A DNA stretch of 64,000 nucleotides from an uncultured Cohaesibacter sp. (lineage in GTDB: Bacteria > Pseudomonadota > Alphaproteobacteria > Rhizobiales > Cohaesibacteraceae): assembly GCF_963662805.1 (NCBI RefSeq), contig NZ_OY759867.1, positions 372,001 through 436,000 of the forward strand, in the 5' to 3' direction. A program made the translations under genes and the position numbers. Shown here piece after piece: positions 55,135 through 64,000 of this stretch. The notes below the pieces were generated by a model. The model saw only the letters and a list, made by a program, of their open reading frames with translations. It searched no databases and was not told where the DNA came from. Numbering within the stretch: the stretch's first letter is position 1; every line of letters starts with the position of its first letter.

Positions 55135-55468
55135 ACGTTGGCCGTCAATAGCGATTAAATCCCGACCGAAGCAGCCAGGAATCCATATATCGGGCAGATA
55201 ATAGCGAACGAGTTCACGTTGAAATGTCTACAGGACTGTTGGAAGCGTGGCTCAAGACATACCTACCAGAATCCGGGATTCCTTCGAGGAAGAGATCGAA
55301 TGGCTTCTGGAGTGAGTGTTTTAGGTGCTAGATGGCTTATTTCACTAAATATTATTGACACTTGCAACCGCCGACGCGAGGCGTATAGATCTGATTATTA
55401 TGGTCGCTGCGTTCTGAAACAATACTGGTCCACTATCGGACGCAGTCAAACAAGACGAGAATAGCAAT
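55135..55468 (+). other. gene-free stretch upstream of hsdM
   Basis: These 334 bases hold no gene I can support. Short frames at 55219-55464 and from 55224 lack ribosome-binding sites and recognisable sequence. The region probably carries the promoter of the restriction operon. Confidence 0.5.
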
Positions 55469-57934
55469 ATGCCTTTGACGCTTGCTCAGCTTGAGCGACA
55501 CCTTTTCAGTGCTGCCGACATTCTCCGCGGCAAGATGGATGCATCCGAGTTCAAGGAATACATCTTCGGCATGCTTTTCCTGAAGCGCTGTTCCGATGTC
55601 TTCGAGCAGGCTCGTGAGGCTGTCATTCAGAAACGAATTGCAAGTGGCGCTTCGCCCAAACAGGCCGCAAAGGATGCCGAAAACAAGGTGTGGTACGGCA
55701 AGAGCGGGACATTCTGGGTGCCCCCTCATTCCCGCTTCTCCTATCTCGTCGATGAAGCCCATGAGAATATCGGCGACAAGCTCAACAAGGCACTTGGTGG
55801 CATTGAAGAAAACAATATTGCGCTGGAAGGTGTGCTGGAACATATCGATTTTAACCGCAAGGTCGGCCAAAGCAAGATCAGTGACCAGAAATTGCGTCAA
55901 TTGATCACCCATTTTGGAATGATCCGCCTCCGAAACGCTGACTTTGAGTTTCCTGATCTTCTTGGTGCCGCTTACGAATATCTGATCTCTCAATTCGCTG
56001 ATTCAGCAGGAAAAAAAGGCGGAGAATTCTACACGCCGCGCTCAGTTGTCCGGATGATGGTCCGGTTCCTGAAGCCTGCCCTTGAACATGATATCTATGA
56101 TCCCTGCTGTGGGTCGGGCGGTATGCTGATCGAGGCCAAGGACTATATCGACCGACATGGGCAAGACGGACGCAAGGCCAACCTGTTCGGTCAGGAGAAT
56201 GCGGGCACGGTCTGGTCCATTGCCAAGATGAACATGCTGTTGCATGACATCAATAGCGCAGATCTGCGAAACGACGATACCCTGGCAGCCCCTCAGCATG
56301 TCGAGAACGGCGAGCTGCGACGGTTCGACCGGATCCTCACCAATCCGCCTTTCTCGATCAATTGGGGATCGAAAGACAAAGACACAAAAGGTGAATTCGT
56401 CTGGAAGCCGCAATTCCCCGAACGTTTCTTCCATCAGGTTCCCTTGGGTTCCAAAAAGGCCGACCTCATGTTCCTCCAGCATATGCTGGCGGTTACGCGC
56501 GATGGCGGCATGATCGCCACCGTCATGCCTCACGGGGTTCTTTTCCGAACAGGGGATGAAGCGCGGATCAGGCAGCAGATCATCGAGAAGGACATGATCG
56601 AGGCTGTTATCGGCCTTGGTCCGCAGCTTTTCTATGGAACCGGCATCCCCGCCTGTGTGATTGTGCTGCGCCAGAATGTCTCCAATGGTGCCAATCGCGT
56701 CTCTGGCAAGCCGAAGGATCGTCAGGGCAAGGTGCTGTTCATCAATGCCGACCGCGAATATGCCGAAGGCCGGGCGCAGAACCATCTCATGCCCGAGCAT
56801 ATCGAGAAGATCGTCACCATCTTCGAGGAATTCCGCGAAATCCCCGGCTTCTCGACGATTGTCGACGTGAAGACCCTGAAAGACAATGACTGGAACCTCA
56901 ATATCCGCCGCTATGCCGACAACGCTCCGCCGCCGGAGCCACATGATGTTCGGGCGCATCTGGTCGGCGGCGTTCCAAAGACCGAGGTCGAGAGCAAGGC
57001 CGGGCTTTTTGCCTCGCATGGCCTTGATCCCATGGATCTGCTCGTGCCGCGTGATGAGCACTATCTGGATTTTCGGGCGGAAATCGCCAAAAGAGCCGAT
57101 ATCAAGCCTGCGGTTGAAGACAATGCGGGCCTCAAGGCGCGTGAGGCGGCCATCCTTGAAAGCTTCAATGCCTGGTGGCGTGACCATTCGGATGACATCA
57201 CAGCCCTTGCCGGAACAGAGGATGCCGAGGCACTCATCGGCTTGCGCAGTACTCTGCTCAATAGCTTTTCGACCACGCTTGAAAAGTTGAAAATGCTGGA
57301 TCCGTTCACCGTGCGCGGTATTATCGCCCAGTTCTGGGAGCAGTCCCGTTTCGACTTTCTCACGCTCATGGCGCGCGAATCCAAAGGCGTGATCGATGCC
57401 TGGCGCACATCCATCGTTACTGCCCTTGACGACAAGAGTAGCAAGGAAAACCCGCTGGACCACAAGCTTGTCGCTTTCCTGATGGCCGATTTCGTGCGGG
57501 AGTTGACCGAGCTCGAGGCCCGCAAGGCCGAGCTTGATGCCGAGATCAAGGCCGCAACCGCCACGCCCGAAGAGGACCAGGAAGAGAATGATGATGCCGA
57601 TCCCGTGGATGAGGCTCAGATCAAGAAATGGAAGGCAGAGCTGACGAAGGTCAAGAAGTCTCTCAAGACTCGGCAGGACGCGTTTTCCGAGACGCTCAAC
57701 AGGGAAGTCAATGGTCTTTCGCCTGAAGCTGCCTCTGATCTGCTACTAACCATCCTGCATGATGACATACAGAAAATCCTCAACCGTTACATTGCTGCAC
57801 AACGCAGCCGGATTGTCACGTCATTCGAGACTTGGTGGGACAAATATAACGAGACCCTGACCGAGATTGAGGACAATAGGTCCAAGGCCACTGAAAAGCT
57901 GGCCGGGTTCCTGAAGGGGTTGGGCTATGTCTGA
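55469..57934 (+). CDS. hsdM: type I restriction-modification system, DNA methylase subunit
   Basis: This adenine-N6 methyltransferase protects the host DNA. The 821-residue protein starts with the HsdM N-terminal helical domain (LERHLFSAADILRGKMDASEFKEYIF). SAM motif I is IYDPCCGSGGMLIEAKDY and the catalytic NPPF is in FDRILTNPPFSINW. The usual HsdM ends near 520-560 residues. Here about 280 more follow, rich in charged helices (FVRELTELEARKAELDAEIKA; TPEEDQEENDDADP; KAELTKVKKSLKTRQ), a probable coiled coil. It overlaps hsdS by 8 bp. Confidence 0.96.
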   Translation: MPLTLAQLERHLFSAADILRGKMDASEFKEYIFGMLFLKRCSDVFEQAREAVIQKRIASGASPKQAAKDAENKVWYGKSGTFWVPPHSRFSYLVDEAHENIGDKLNKALGGIEENNIALEGVLEHIDFNRKVGQSKISDQKLRQLITHFGMIRLRNADFEFPDLLGAAYEYLISQFADSAGKKGGEFYTPRSVVRMMVRFLKPALEHDIYDPCCGSGGMLIEAKDYIDRHGQDGRKANLFGQENAGTVWSIAKMNMLLHDINSADLRNDDTLAAPQHVENGELRRFDRILTNPPFSINWGSKDKDTKGEFVWKPQFPERFFHQVPLGSKKADLMFLQHMLAVTRDGGMIATVMPHGVLFRTGDEARIRQQIIEKDMIEAVIGLGPQLFYGTGIPACVIVLRQNVSNGANRVSGKPKDRQGKVLFINADREYAEGRAQNHLMPEHIEKIVTIFEEFREIPGFSTIVDVKTLKDNDWNLNIRRYADNAPPPEPHDVRAHLVGGVPKTEVESKAGLFASHGLDPMDLLVPRDEHYLDFRAEIAKRADIKPAVEDNAGLKAREAAILESFNAWWRDHSDDITALAGTEDAEALIGLRSTLLNSFSTTLEKLKMLDPFTVRGIIAQFWEQSRFDFLTLMARESKGVIDAWRTSIVTALDDKSSKENPLDHKLVAFLMADFVRELTELEARKAELDAEIKAATATPEEDQEENDDADPVDEAQIKKWKAELTKVKKSLKTRQDAFSETLNREVNGLSPEAASDLLLTILHDDIQKILNRYIAAQRSRIVTSFETWWDKYNETLTEIEDNRSKATEKLAGFLKGLGYV

Positions 57935-59246
57935 TGTCGATCCCATTCAATTGGCCGTTCCGAATTTTCAAGGCTGGGGGTATCAGGGTCTTGAGGAGTT
58001 GTGCTCTTATGTCGGTCGGGGAACCGCTCCTCAATATGTTGACCGATCTGATGTTAAAGCGATCGGCCAGCGCTGTGTCTCATCCAGAGATTTCAGAGCC
58101 GAATTTGCTCGGCCCCATTCAGAAAGAGCCATGGAAAGAGTGCTGCTTGCAGAACGGGGTGATGTATTGCTCAACTCTACAGGGACTGGGACTATTGGTC
58201 GATCTGTAGTTTTTAATGAAGCTGGTCAATACATAATTGATGGCCATGTCACTCTGTTGCGTCCCAAAGCCGGTATATGCTCGTCTACTTGGCTTAATTC
58301 CATTTGGAAGTCGGAGTGGGGCCAAAAGCATCTTGAACGCTTTTGCTATGCTGGTTCAACGAACCAAGTTGAGTTATCTGCCTCCTCATTGCGAAAAACC
58401 AAACTTCCTGCTCCTCCTTATAAACACCAATCCAAGATCGCCGAGATCCTTGATACGCTGGATGAAGCGATACGGGGAACTGAGGCGGTGGTGGCCAAGT
58501 TGAAGGCCATGAAGCAGGGGCTGCTCAATGATCTGTTGACCCGCGGCATCGACGCCAACGGCAATTTCCGCCCTCCCCGGTCCGAGGCTCCCCATCTCTA
58601 CAAACAAACCCCTCTCGGCTGGCTGCCGAATGAGTGGGGTGTACGAACTGTCAAAGACTTGGCACTGTCTTCGACAATTGGTCCATTTGGCAGCGATCTT
58701 GTTGCGGCGGACTATCGTGATGAAGGTGTGCCAGTTATATTTGTTCGAGATATCAAATCAGACGCCTTTCACTGGAAAAGCAATGTTTTCTTGGAAGAGC
58801 GTAAAGCTCGGTCTCTTTCTGCTCATAGAGTGACCGGCGGCGATGTCGTGGCGACTAAGATGGGCTTTCCCCCATGCATTTCGGCCGTTTATCCATCTGA
58901 GATGCCGGATGGTGTTATTACGGCAGATGTTGTTTGCATTCGTGTAAACCAAGGTTTGGCAATTCCGAATTGGCTATCAATTTCAATGAATTCGGTCAGA
59001 GTTCAACGCCAAGTGGATCAGATAACGGCTGGTGTTACTCGACCTAAAGTGACCTTGAGAGATGTTAGAGAATTGAATATTGCTCTCCCTCAAGTTGACG
59101 AACAGAGCTGCATTATTGAAAGAGTTTTGGCTTTTGATGCGAAAATTGAAAGAACCACCTTTGCGTGTGAAAAGCTTCGCCTTCAGAAAACCGGCCTGAT
59201 GGACGACCTGCTTACTGGTCGGGTGTCTGTCAAACCGCTGCTATAA
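57927..59246 (+). CDS. hsdS: type I restriction-modification system, specificity subunit
   Basis: HsdS chooses the two half-sites recognised by the complex. The 439-residue protein has two target-recognition domains, about 15-165 and 220-385. Between them is the conserved helical spacer IAEILDTLDEAIRGTEAVVAKLKAMKQGLLNDLLTRGI, and a second spacer closes the protein (IERVLAFDAKIERTTFACEKLRLQKTGLMDDLLTGRV). The DNA target cannot be read from the sequence. It starts inside the end of hsdM and ends 17 bp before hsdR. Confidence 0.95.
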   Translation: MSDVDPIQLAVPNFQGWGYQGLEELCSYVGRGTAPQYVDRSDVKAIGQRCVSSRDFRAEFARPHSERAMERVLLAERGDVLLNSTGTGTIGRSVVFNEAGQYIIDGHVTLLRPKAGICSSTWLNSIWKSEWGQKHLERFCYAGSTNQVELSASSLRKTKLPAPPYKHQSKIAEILDTLDEAIRGTEAVVAKLKAMKQGLLNDLLTRGIDANGNFRPPRSEAPHLYKQTPLGWLPNEWGVRTVKDLALSSTIGPFGSDLVAADYRDEGVPVIFVRDIKSDAFHWKSNVFLEERKARSLSAHRVTGGDVVATKMGFPPCISAVYPSEMPDGVITADVVCIRVNQGLAIPNWLSISMNSVRVQRQVDQITAGVTRPKVTLRDVRELNIALPQVDEQSCIIERVLAFDAKIERTTFACEKLRLQKTGLMDDLLTGRVSVKPLL

Positions 59247-59263
59247 GCCGAAAGGGGCAGGTT

Positions 59264-62200
59264 ATGGGTCACGAATATACCGATGTTGAAAAACCCTTCA
59301 TGGACCAATGTGTCGCCATGGGGTGGCAGGCGCAGACGGGAAACATGGATGACCCTACCCTGACAGGACGAGCGAGCTTCAAGGCGGTCATCGCCGAGGC
59401 AACCTTGCGCGCGTGCCTCCACGCCATCAATCCCGGCCCTGACGGCCAGCCCTGGCTTGACGATGCCCGCATCTCCGAAGCTGTCAGCGCCCTCACTCGC
59501 CACGGCAAGCAGGGGTTGATGGAGGCCAATCAGGCGGTTACCGAGTTGCTTCTGAAGGGCCTGACCGTTGATGGTCTGCCGGGCTGGGACGGCGGGCGCA
59601 GCCAGACCATCCGCTTCATCGCCTGGGATGATGTGGACGCCAACCGTTTCACCATCGCCAACCAGTTCCGCGTTGACTGCCCTCCCGGCCATGACACGGG
59701 CAAGGGCTTCATCATCCCCGATATTGTTCTTCTCGTGAACGGCATTCCCCTGGTGGTGGTCGAAGCCAAAAGTCCCGGCATCCCGGAACCTCTGGCCGAG
59801 GCGGTCAAGCAGCTCCGCCGCTATCACAATGCCCGCAAGGCAGCGCTCGAGGTTGAGGAAAACGAAGGCGCACCTGCCCTTTTCGCCTCTGCTCAGCTGT
59901 TGATTGCCACAAGTTTCGATCAGGCCCGCGTCGGCTGTATTGGGGCCGGGCTGGACTATTACGGCCAGTGGAAGACCGTTGTCGGCCCGGATGGTTCCGG
60001 CTCTGAGGATGACGTTGCCAAGGCAATGGGCAAGAAGAGCCTGTCGGAGCAGGAGCGCCTTGTCGCAGGCATGCTGCGGCCATCCCAACTGCTGGATATC
60101 GTTCGGCACTTCATTCTGTTCATGCAGGCCGGTGGCCAAACAATCAAGATTGCCTGCCGGTATCAGCAATATCGGGCCGTGAACCGAGCCCTTGAAAGGA
60201 TGCGAACTGGCAAGACACGCGCGGAAGATGGCGAATATGATCGCCGGGGCGGCATCGTCTGGCATACGCAGGGCTCGGGCAAGAGCCTGACAATGATGTT
60301 CATGATCCGCAAGATGCGCACCGATACGAGCCTGCGGAAATTCAAGGTGATCATGGTCACCGATCGCCGCGATCTTCAGAGCCAGCTTTCAGAAACAGCG
60401 ATGCTGTCGGGTGATGTCGTTGAAATGGCTTCATCCGCAGAGGCCTTGAAAAAACTGGCCCGGAGGAAGGGGCCGGGACTGATTTTTGCTACGATCCAGA
60501 AATACCGCACCGATGAGGATGCCGCAGACGCGCCCAAGGGGCCGGTCTTTGAGGTATTGAACGAGGATGAGTCTATCCTCGTTGTTGTCGATGAGGCCCA
60601 CCGGACCCAGGCGGGTGATCTGCATGCCAATCTGCTTGCCGCGCTCCCCAATTGCGCCCGGATCGGCTTCACTGGCACGCCCATCATCATGGGAGAGAAG
60701 AAGCGCACCACCCAGATTTTCGGCGAATTCATCGACAAATATACGATCAAGGAAGCCGAAGCCGACGGTGCCACCGTTCCCATCCTCTATGAGGGACGCA
60801 CAGCCAAGGGAGCCGTCAAGGACGGAGCCACGCTGGACGATCTGTTCGAGGACATGTTCAGTGACCGCACAGAAGAAGAATTAGAAGCAATCCGCCAGAA
60901 ATATGCCACCAAGGGCAACATTCTCGAGGCCCCGGCACTGATTGCCGAGAAGGCCCGTGACATGTTGCGGCACTATGTGACCAACCTTCTGCCTAATGGT
61001 TACAAGGCGCAGGTGGTGGCCTATAGCCGGACCGCAGTGATCCGATATTACTCGGCCTTTCTGGTGGCCAAAGAAGAGCTTCTGGCCGAGGCAGAGCGCT
61101 TGTCAGATAGCGACAAGGCTCTGGATGATGAAGAGCTCTGCACAAGGCCGCCGCGCCTGCAGGCGCTGGTTCAGGCCTGGCGATATCGGGAAACCCTCGC
61201 AAAGCTGGAATTTGCGGCAATCATGTCCGGCGACAACAACGACGATGCGAGCTGGATACAGTGGACTGACGGATCTGCCCAGGAAGCCAGGATCAAACGG
61301 TTCAAGAAGCCCCTCTTTCACAAGGATGAGACAAAGTCTGATCCTCTGGCTTTCCTGATCGTCAAGTCCATGCTTCTGACAGGCTTCGACGCCCCGATCG
61401 AGGGTGTGATGTATCTTGACCGATCGATCAGGGAAGCCGAGCTTTTACAGGCGATTGCACGCGTGAACCGGACCGGGTTCGGCAAGACATGCGGCATTGT
61501 TGTCGATTACTTCGGAGTCGCCCATCACCTCAAAGCCGCTCTTGCGGCCTATTCCGATGAGGATATAGATGGCGCATTGGCAAGCCTGAGTGATCAGGTT
61601 CCTGTTCTGAGAGACCGATATATCCGCGTTATCGACATTTTCCGGCATGCCGGGCTGGATGACATTTCAAATGACGAAGACTGCCTGAACGTTCTCGCAA
61701 CCGAGAAAGTGCGTGCAGAGTTCACCGTGAAGCTCAAGGATTTCCTGAAGTCTCTTGAGATCATTCTGCCTCGCCCAGAAGGCCTACCCTTCGTGAAGGA
61801 CGCCAAACGACTTGCCTACATTCATGCCCGCGCCCGCAATCGCTATCGTGACGTTGCAGTCATCGGGTCTGATGTCGGTGCCAAGGTGCGTAAGCTGATT
61901 GACGATCACGTCATCTCCCTTGGGATTGATCCCAAGATCCCGCCTGTGCAACTGACCGATGCCGAGTTTGAGCATCAAGTCGAACAGGCGGCGGGTAGCC
62001 GCGCCAAGGCATCGGAGATGGAGCATGCAATTCGCTCCTTCATCCGGAAAAATCTCGATTCAGATCCCGTTCGGTTCAAGAAAATCTCCGAGCGGTTGAA
62101 CCAGATTCTCGATGGCTTTGGGCAGCAGTGGGATCAGATCATAGATCAGCTTCAGGCAATCATTGACGACTTGCGATCGGATTCTCAGAAGGCAGATAAC

Positions 62201-62530
62201 AGTGGAGCAGATATTCCTGACATCTATGTTCCATTCTTGCGGACTGTTCTCGACGCCTGTGGGGCAGATGAGGCCAGCTCTGCAGCGGAACTTCGCGCCT
62301 ATCATGTTTTGACCATGGTGGTCGTTGATCGCATCGTGAAAGAGATCTTGGCCAATCGATCCATATGGAGTGGCTACAAGATGGCTGATCAGGAAAATCT
62401 TCGCGCCGAGATTTTCGAGATCATCCTAGACCAGCCGGTGAAGGGAATGGATGTTGTCTTGGCCGAGAGACTTGCCGACAAGATCATGCAGCAAGCCAAA
62501 GCCAACGATGACAAGCTGAGAGGTATCTGA
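59264..62530 (+). CDS. hsdR: type I restriction-modification system, restriction subunit
   Basis: This subunit moves and cuts unmethylated DNA. The 1088-residue protein has the PD-(D/E)XK nuclease core in the first third (FIIPDIVLLVNGIPLVVVEAKSPG). The helicase motifs are Walker A HTQGSGKSLTMMFMIRKM, motif Ia MVTDRRDLQ, Walker B VVVDEAHRTQ, motif III GFTGTPI and motif VI LLQAIARVNRTG. The C-terminal domain binds the methylase. Length is usual. It overlaps the following metallopeptidase gene by 1 bp. Confidence 0.97.
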   Translation: MGHEYTDVEKPFMDQCVAMGWQAQTGNMDDPTLTGRASFKAVIAEATLRACLHAINPGPDGQPWLDDARISEAVSALTRHGKQGLMEANQAVTELLLKGLTVDGLPGWDGGRSQTIRFIAWDDVDANRFTIANQFRVDCPPGHDTGKGFIIPDIVLLVNGIPLVVVEAKSPGIPEPLAEAVKQLRRYHNARKAALEVEENEGAPALFASAQLLIATSFDQARVGCIGAGLDYYGQWKTVVGPDGSGSEDDVAKAMGKKSLSEQERLVAGMLRPSQLLDIVRHFILFMQAGGQTIKIACRYQQYRAVNRALERMRTGKTRAEDGEYDRRGGIVWHTQGSGKSLTMMFMIRKMRTDTSLRKFKVIMVTDRRDLQSQLSETAMLSGDVVEMASSAEALKKLARRKGPGLIFATIQKYRTDEDAADAPKGPVFEVLNEDESILVVVDEAHRTQAGDLHANLLAALPNCARIGFTGTPIIMGEKKRTTQIFGEFIDKYTIKEAEADGATVPILYEGRTAKGAVKDGATLDDLFEDMFSDRTEEELEAIRQKYATKGNILEAPALIAEKARDMLRHYVTNLLPNGYKAQVVAYSRTAVIRYYSAFLVAKEELLAEAERLSDSDKALDDEELCTRPPRLQALVQAWRYRETLAKLEFAAIMSGDNNDDASWIQWTDGSAQEARIKRFKKPLFHKDETKSDPLAFLIVKSMLLTGFDAPIEGVMYLDRSIREAELLQAIARVNRTGFGKTCGIVVDYFGVAHHLKAALAAYSDEDIDGALASLSDQVPVLRDRYIRVIDIFRHAGLDDISNDEDCLNVLATEKVRAEFTVKLKDFLKSLEIILPRPEGLPFVKDAKRLAYIHARARNRYRDVAVIGSDVGAKVRKLIDDHVISLGIDPKIPPVQLTDAEFEHQVEQAAGSRAKASEMEHAIRSFIRKNLDSDPVRFKKISERLNQILDGFGQQWDQIIDQLQAIIDDLRSDSQKADNSGADIPDIYVPFLRTVLDACGADEASSAAELRAYHVLTMVVVDRIVKEILANRSIWSGYKMADQENLRAEIFEIILDQPVKGMDVVLAERLADKIMQQAKANDDKLRGI

Positions 62531-63282
62531 TGCCGGACTTACCACTGTCACCAGTAAGAACTGGAGGAAAGCCGGCACGCGAGAACGATCACAGGATCAC
62601 AGTTGATGATCTTGTCTTTGCGGTTCAACGCAGCGATCGCCGTAAAACCATACAGATAACAGTCGAACGGACCGGCGATTTGTCAGTGACCGCCCCGACA
62701 CAGGTTGCCGATCAAGATCTCGTCGATTTCATAGAAGAGAAGCTTCTCTGGATTCACACAAAGATTCAGGAGAAGGCAAGACTGCAACAACGGACACCGG
62801 TCAAGGAGTTTGTTGAAGGTGAAGGTTTCCTTTATCTCGGAAAGAGCTACAGACTTAAGCTCGTCGAACGGCAGCTTGTTGATCTCTCACTGAAGAACGG
62901 TCGCTTTTGCCTTCGAAAGCCGTCGGTTAACAGAGGACGTGATATTTTCGTTTCATGGTACATAAGGCGGGCCCAACAGTGGTTTGAAAAGCAGGTATCG
63001 GAAAACGCAAGCCGCATGAGCGTGAAAATAAAAGAGGTAAAGGTGCAGGACCTTGGCTATCGATGGGGCTCATACGGCAGCGATGGCCGAATTCTCTTCC
63101 ATTGGAAGGCCATCCTCTTGCCGCCACGCATAGCTCAATATGTTGTCATTCACGAGCTCGCTCATGCGCACCATCCCGACCATTCTGCAGATTTCTGGAT
63201 CAAGGTCGAGCAGCATCTTCCCGACTGGAGATGGCGGAAGGCATGGTTGGCAGAAAACGGAATTCAGGTTGAAGGGTTATAG
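62530..63282 (+). CDS. YgjP-like M48-type metallopeptidase
   Basis: This 250-residue protein has the YgjP/DUF45 fold. The zinc motif HExxH is VVIHELAHAHHPDHS, with the third ligand in the same loop (the His of HHPDHS). The N-terminal part has RRKTIQITVERTGDLSVTAP and YLGKSYRLKLVER, the usual start. YRWGSYGSDGRILFHWKAILLPP is the pre-catalytic core, and the end is WRKAWLAENGI. Its ATG shares one base with the hsdR stop. YgjP-like genes often follow hsdR, but their role in restriction is unknown. Confidence 0.92.
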   Translation: MPDLPLSPVRTGGKPARENDHRITVDDLVFAVQRSDRRKTIQITVERTGDLSVTAPTQVADQDLVDFIEEKLLWIHTKIQEKARLQQRTPVKEFVEGEGFLYLGKSYRLKLVERQLVDLSLKNGRFCLRKPSVNRGRDIFVSWYIRRAQQWFEKQVSENASRMSVKIKEVKVQDLGYRWGSYGSDGRILFHWKAILLPPRIAQYVVIHELAHAHHPDHSADFWIKVEQHLPDWRWRKAWLAENGIQVEGL

Positions 63283-64000
63283 AAACTCGCCATCCCTGGT
63301 CGTTCCAAAAAAGATTGCTGACAAACTGGTTTGTTGTGGGAGTTCTTAGCCGAAGACTGCGCATTTGATTTGCGCTATCTGACGTCTTAGGTGAAACAAT
63401 CCGTTGCTGCAAATGCCTTCTTAAGGTCGAGTCTTGCATCTCCCTGCGATGACATTTTGCGTTGACACGCAGATCAAGTTTATCTGGCTACCGCGGCCTA
63501 CCTCTCTCTTTCCATATCTCATCCAAATTAACGTAGCAGATCTGTTATGGCGCACTAACATGGGCGTGGAACTATAGCTTTGTTGCTCCCAATCTCGGCG
63601 CCAGTCGTCTTGTTCACCTGATCGAAGTTAAAGGTGATTCAGCGATCGAATGCGCGAACCCGTCCGGCTGAACTTGCGCGTAAAAGTGTAGCCGCACAAA
63701 AAAATCTACACAAGACGTAGCGGGATTCCGCAAAGGCCCCAGCTTCCTTCTCAGAAGCTTGAGAAGAGTAGCCCCCCTCGGCGATTGAGAGGGCGCAATA
63801 GATGATTCCAAGGGTCTGATTGAAAATCAGCTGCCTTGGAATCCCTCCACCTGAACGGTGGCCTTGCGCGCTGTCTGCGGATCCTGTCGGAGGCCTTTTC
63901 TCGAGCAACACGCTCGAGAAATGAGGTCTGCCCTTGCCCGCAGAATTCTACGAATTCCACTCTGCCTTTGAGACAATTTCGACCGACACCCGTTCGAAGG
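63283..64000. other. gene-free right end of the island in view, with a hairpin cluster
   Basis: No frame in these 718 bases is supported by a start site and recognisable sequence. The last quarter holds four inverted repeats in a row. Arms are at 63747-63753/63760-63766, 63805-63813/63834-63842 with a nested pair 63816-63821/63825-63830, a CCACC/GGTGG pair near 63845-63860, and 63897-63906/63912-63921. The structure might be a mobile-element end or a structured RNA. The island's right attachment site was not seen here. Confidence 0.45.

Noticed and set aside
55219..55464. 81-codon frame upstream of hsdM
   Set aside because: It has no ribosome-binding site, an odd composition and no similarity to antirestriction or toxin families.
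56042..57463. 473-codon minus-strand frame opposite hsdM
   Set aside because: It is antisense to the SAM-binding and catalytic motifs of hsdM. It has no ribosome-binding site or known domain.
59183..60265. 360-codon minus-strand frame opposite hsdR
   Set aside because: It is a shadow of the restriction subunit and shows no motif of its own.
63614..63960. Minus-strand frames that resemble a transposase remnant
   Set aside because: The sequences could not be tied to any transposase family, no terminal repeats were found, and the frames are short and overlapping.

Overview
The window reads as the chromosome of an alphaproteobacterium, most likely of the Hyphomicrobiales (Rhizobiales) type. The evidence is PopZ, the divergent ssb/uvrA pair, the block yajC-secD-secF plus homologues of complex I assembly factors, a BepC/TolC gene next to a Pcm-like gene, TrmFO, and a DUF1127 gene followed by CCUCCUCCC-loop hairpins. 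I cannot name the genus from sequence alone. A marine relative such as Cohaesibacter would fit, but that is a guess.

Region 1 (1-7650) is an AT-rich mobile island inserted just downstream of the ssb terminator. It is one minus-strand operon of overlapping genes: three different large tyrosine recombinases, two small HTH/coiled-coil proteins, and a RecD2-like helicase that runs off the left edge. The layout resembles GInt islands (ginABCD) and Tn554 (tnpABC), with a helicase and a second small protein added.

Region 2 (7651-34774) is core chromosome: ssb, uvrA, the DUF1127/hairpin-RNA locus, trmFO, the SecDF block, a response regulator coupled to a hybrid histidine kinase, valS, popZ, tolC, pcm, tRNA-Cys, a LysE exporter, a tiny YRG-repeat protein, a homocysteine methyltransferase and an acetyltransferase.

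Region 3 (34787-52333) holds a SARP/AfsR-like multidomain regulator, a minus-strand surface-glycan operon (dTDP-rhamnose synthesis, glycosyltransferases, two sulfotransferases), a DUF1887-like nuclease and late cobalamin genes (cobC, cbiB, cobQ, cobP). Between 37.02 and 49.65 kb I count 21 frameshifts. Twenty are +1 and all but a few of these lie in mononucleotide runs; the remaining one is -1. I see none elsewhere in the window. This looks like a stretch of poor-quality sequence rather than gene decay, and these genes are probably functional.

Region 4 (52621-64000) is a second island at the 3' end of tRNA-Asn. It carries three tandem 11-12 bp repeats, a tyrosine integrase, an unknown small gene preceded by a strong hairpin, a complete type I restriction-modification operon (hsdM-hsdS-hsdR) ending in a coupled YgjP-like metallopeptidase, and a gene-free right end with a cluster of hairpins. 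The right end of this island is not in the window. No CRISPR array or rRNA was seen.
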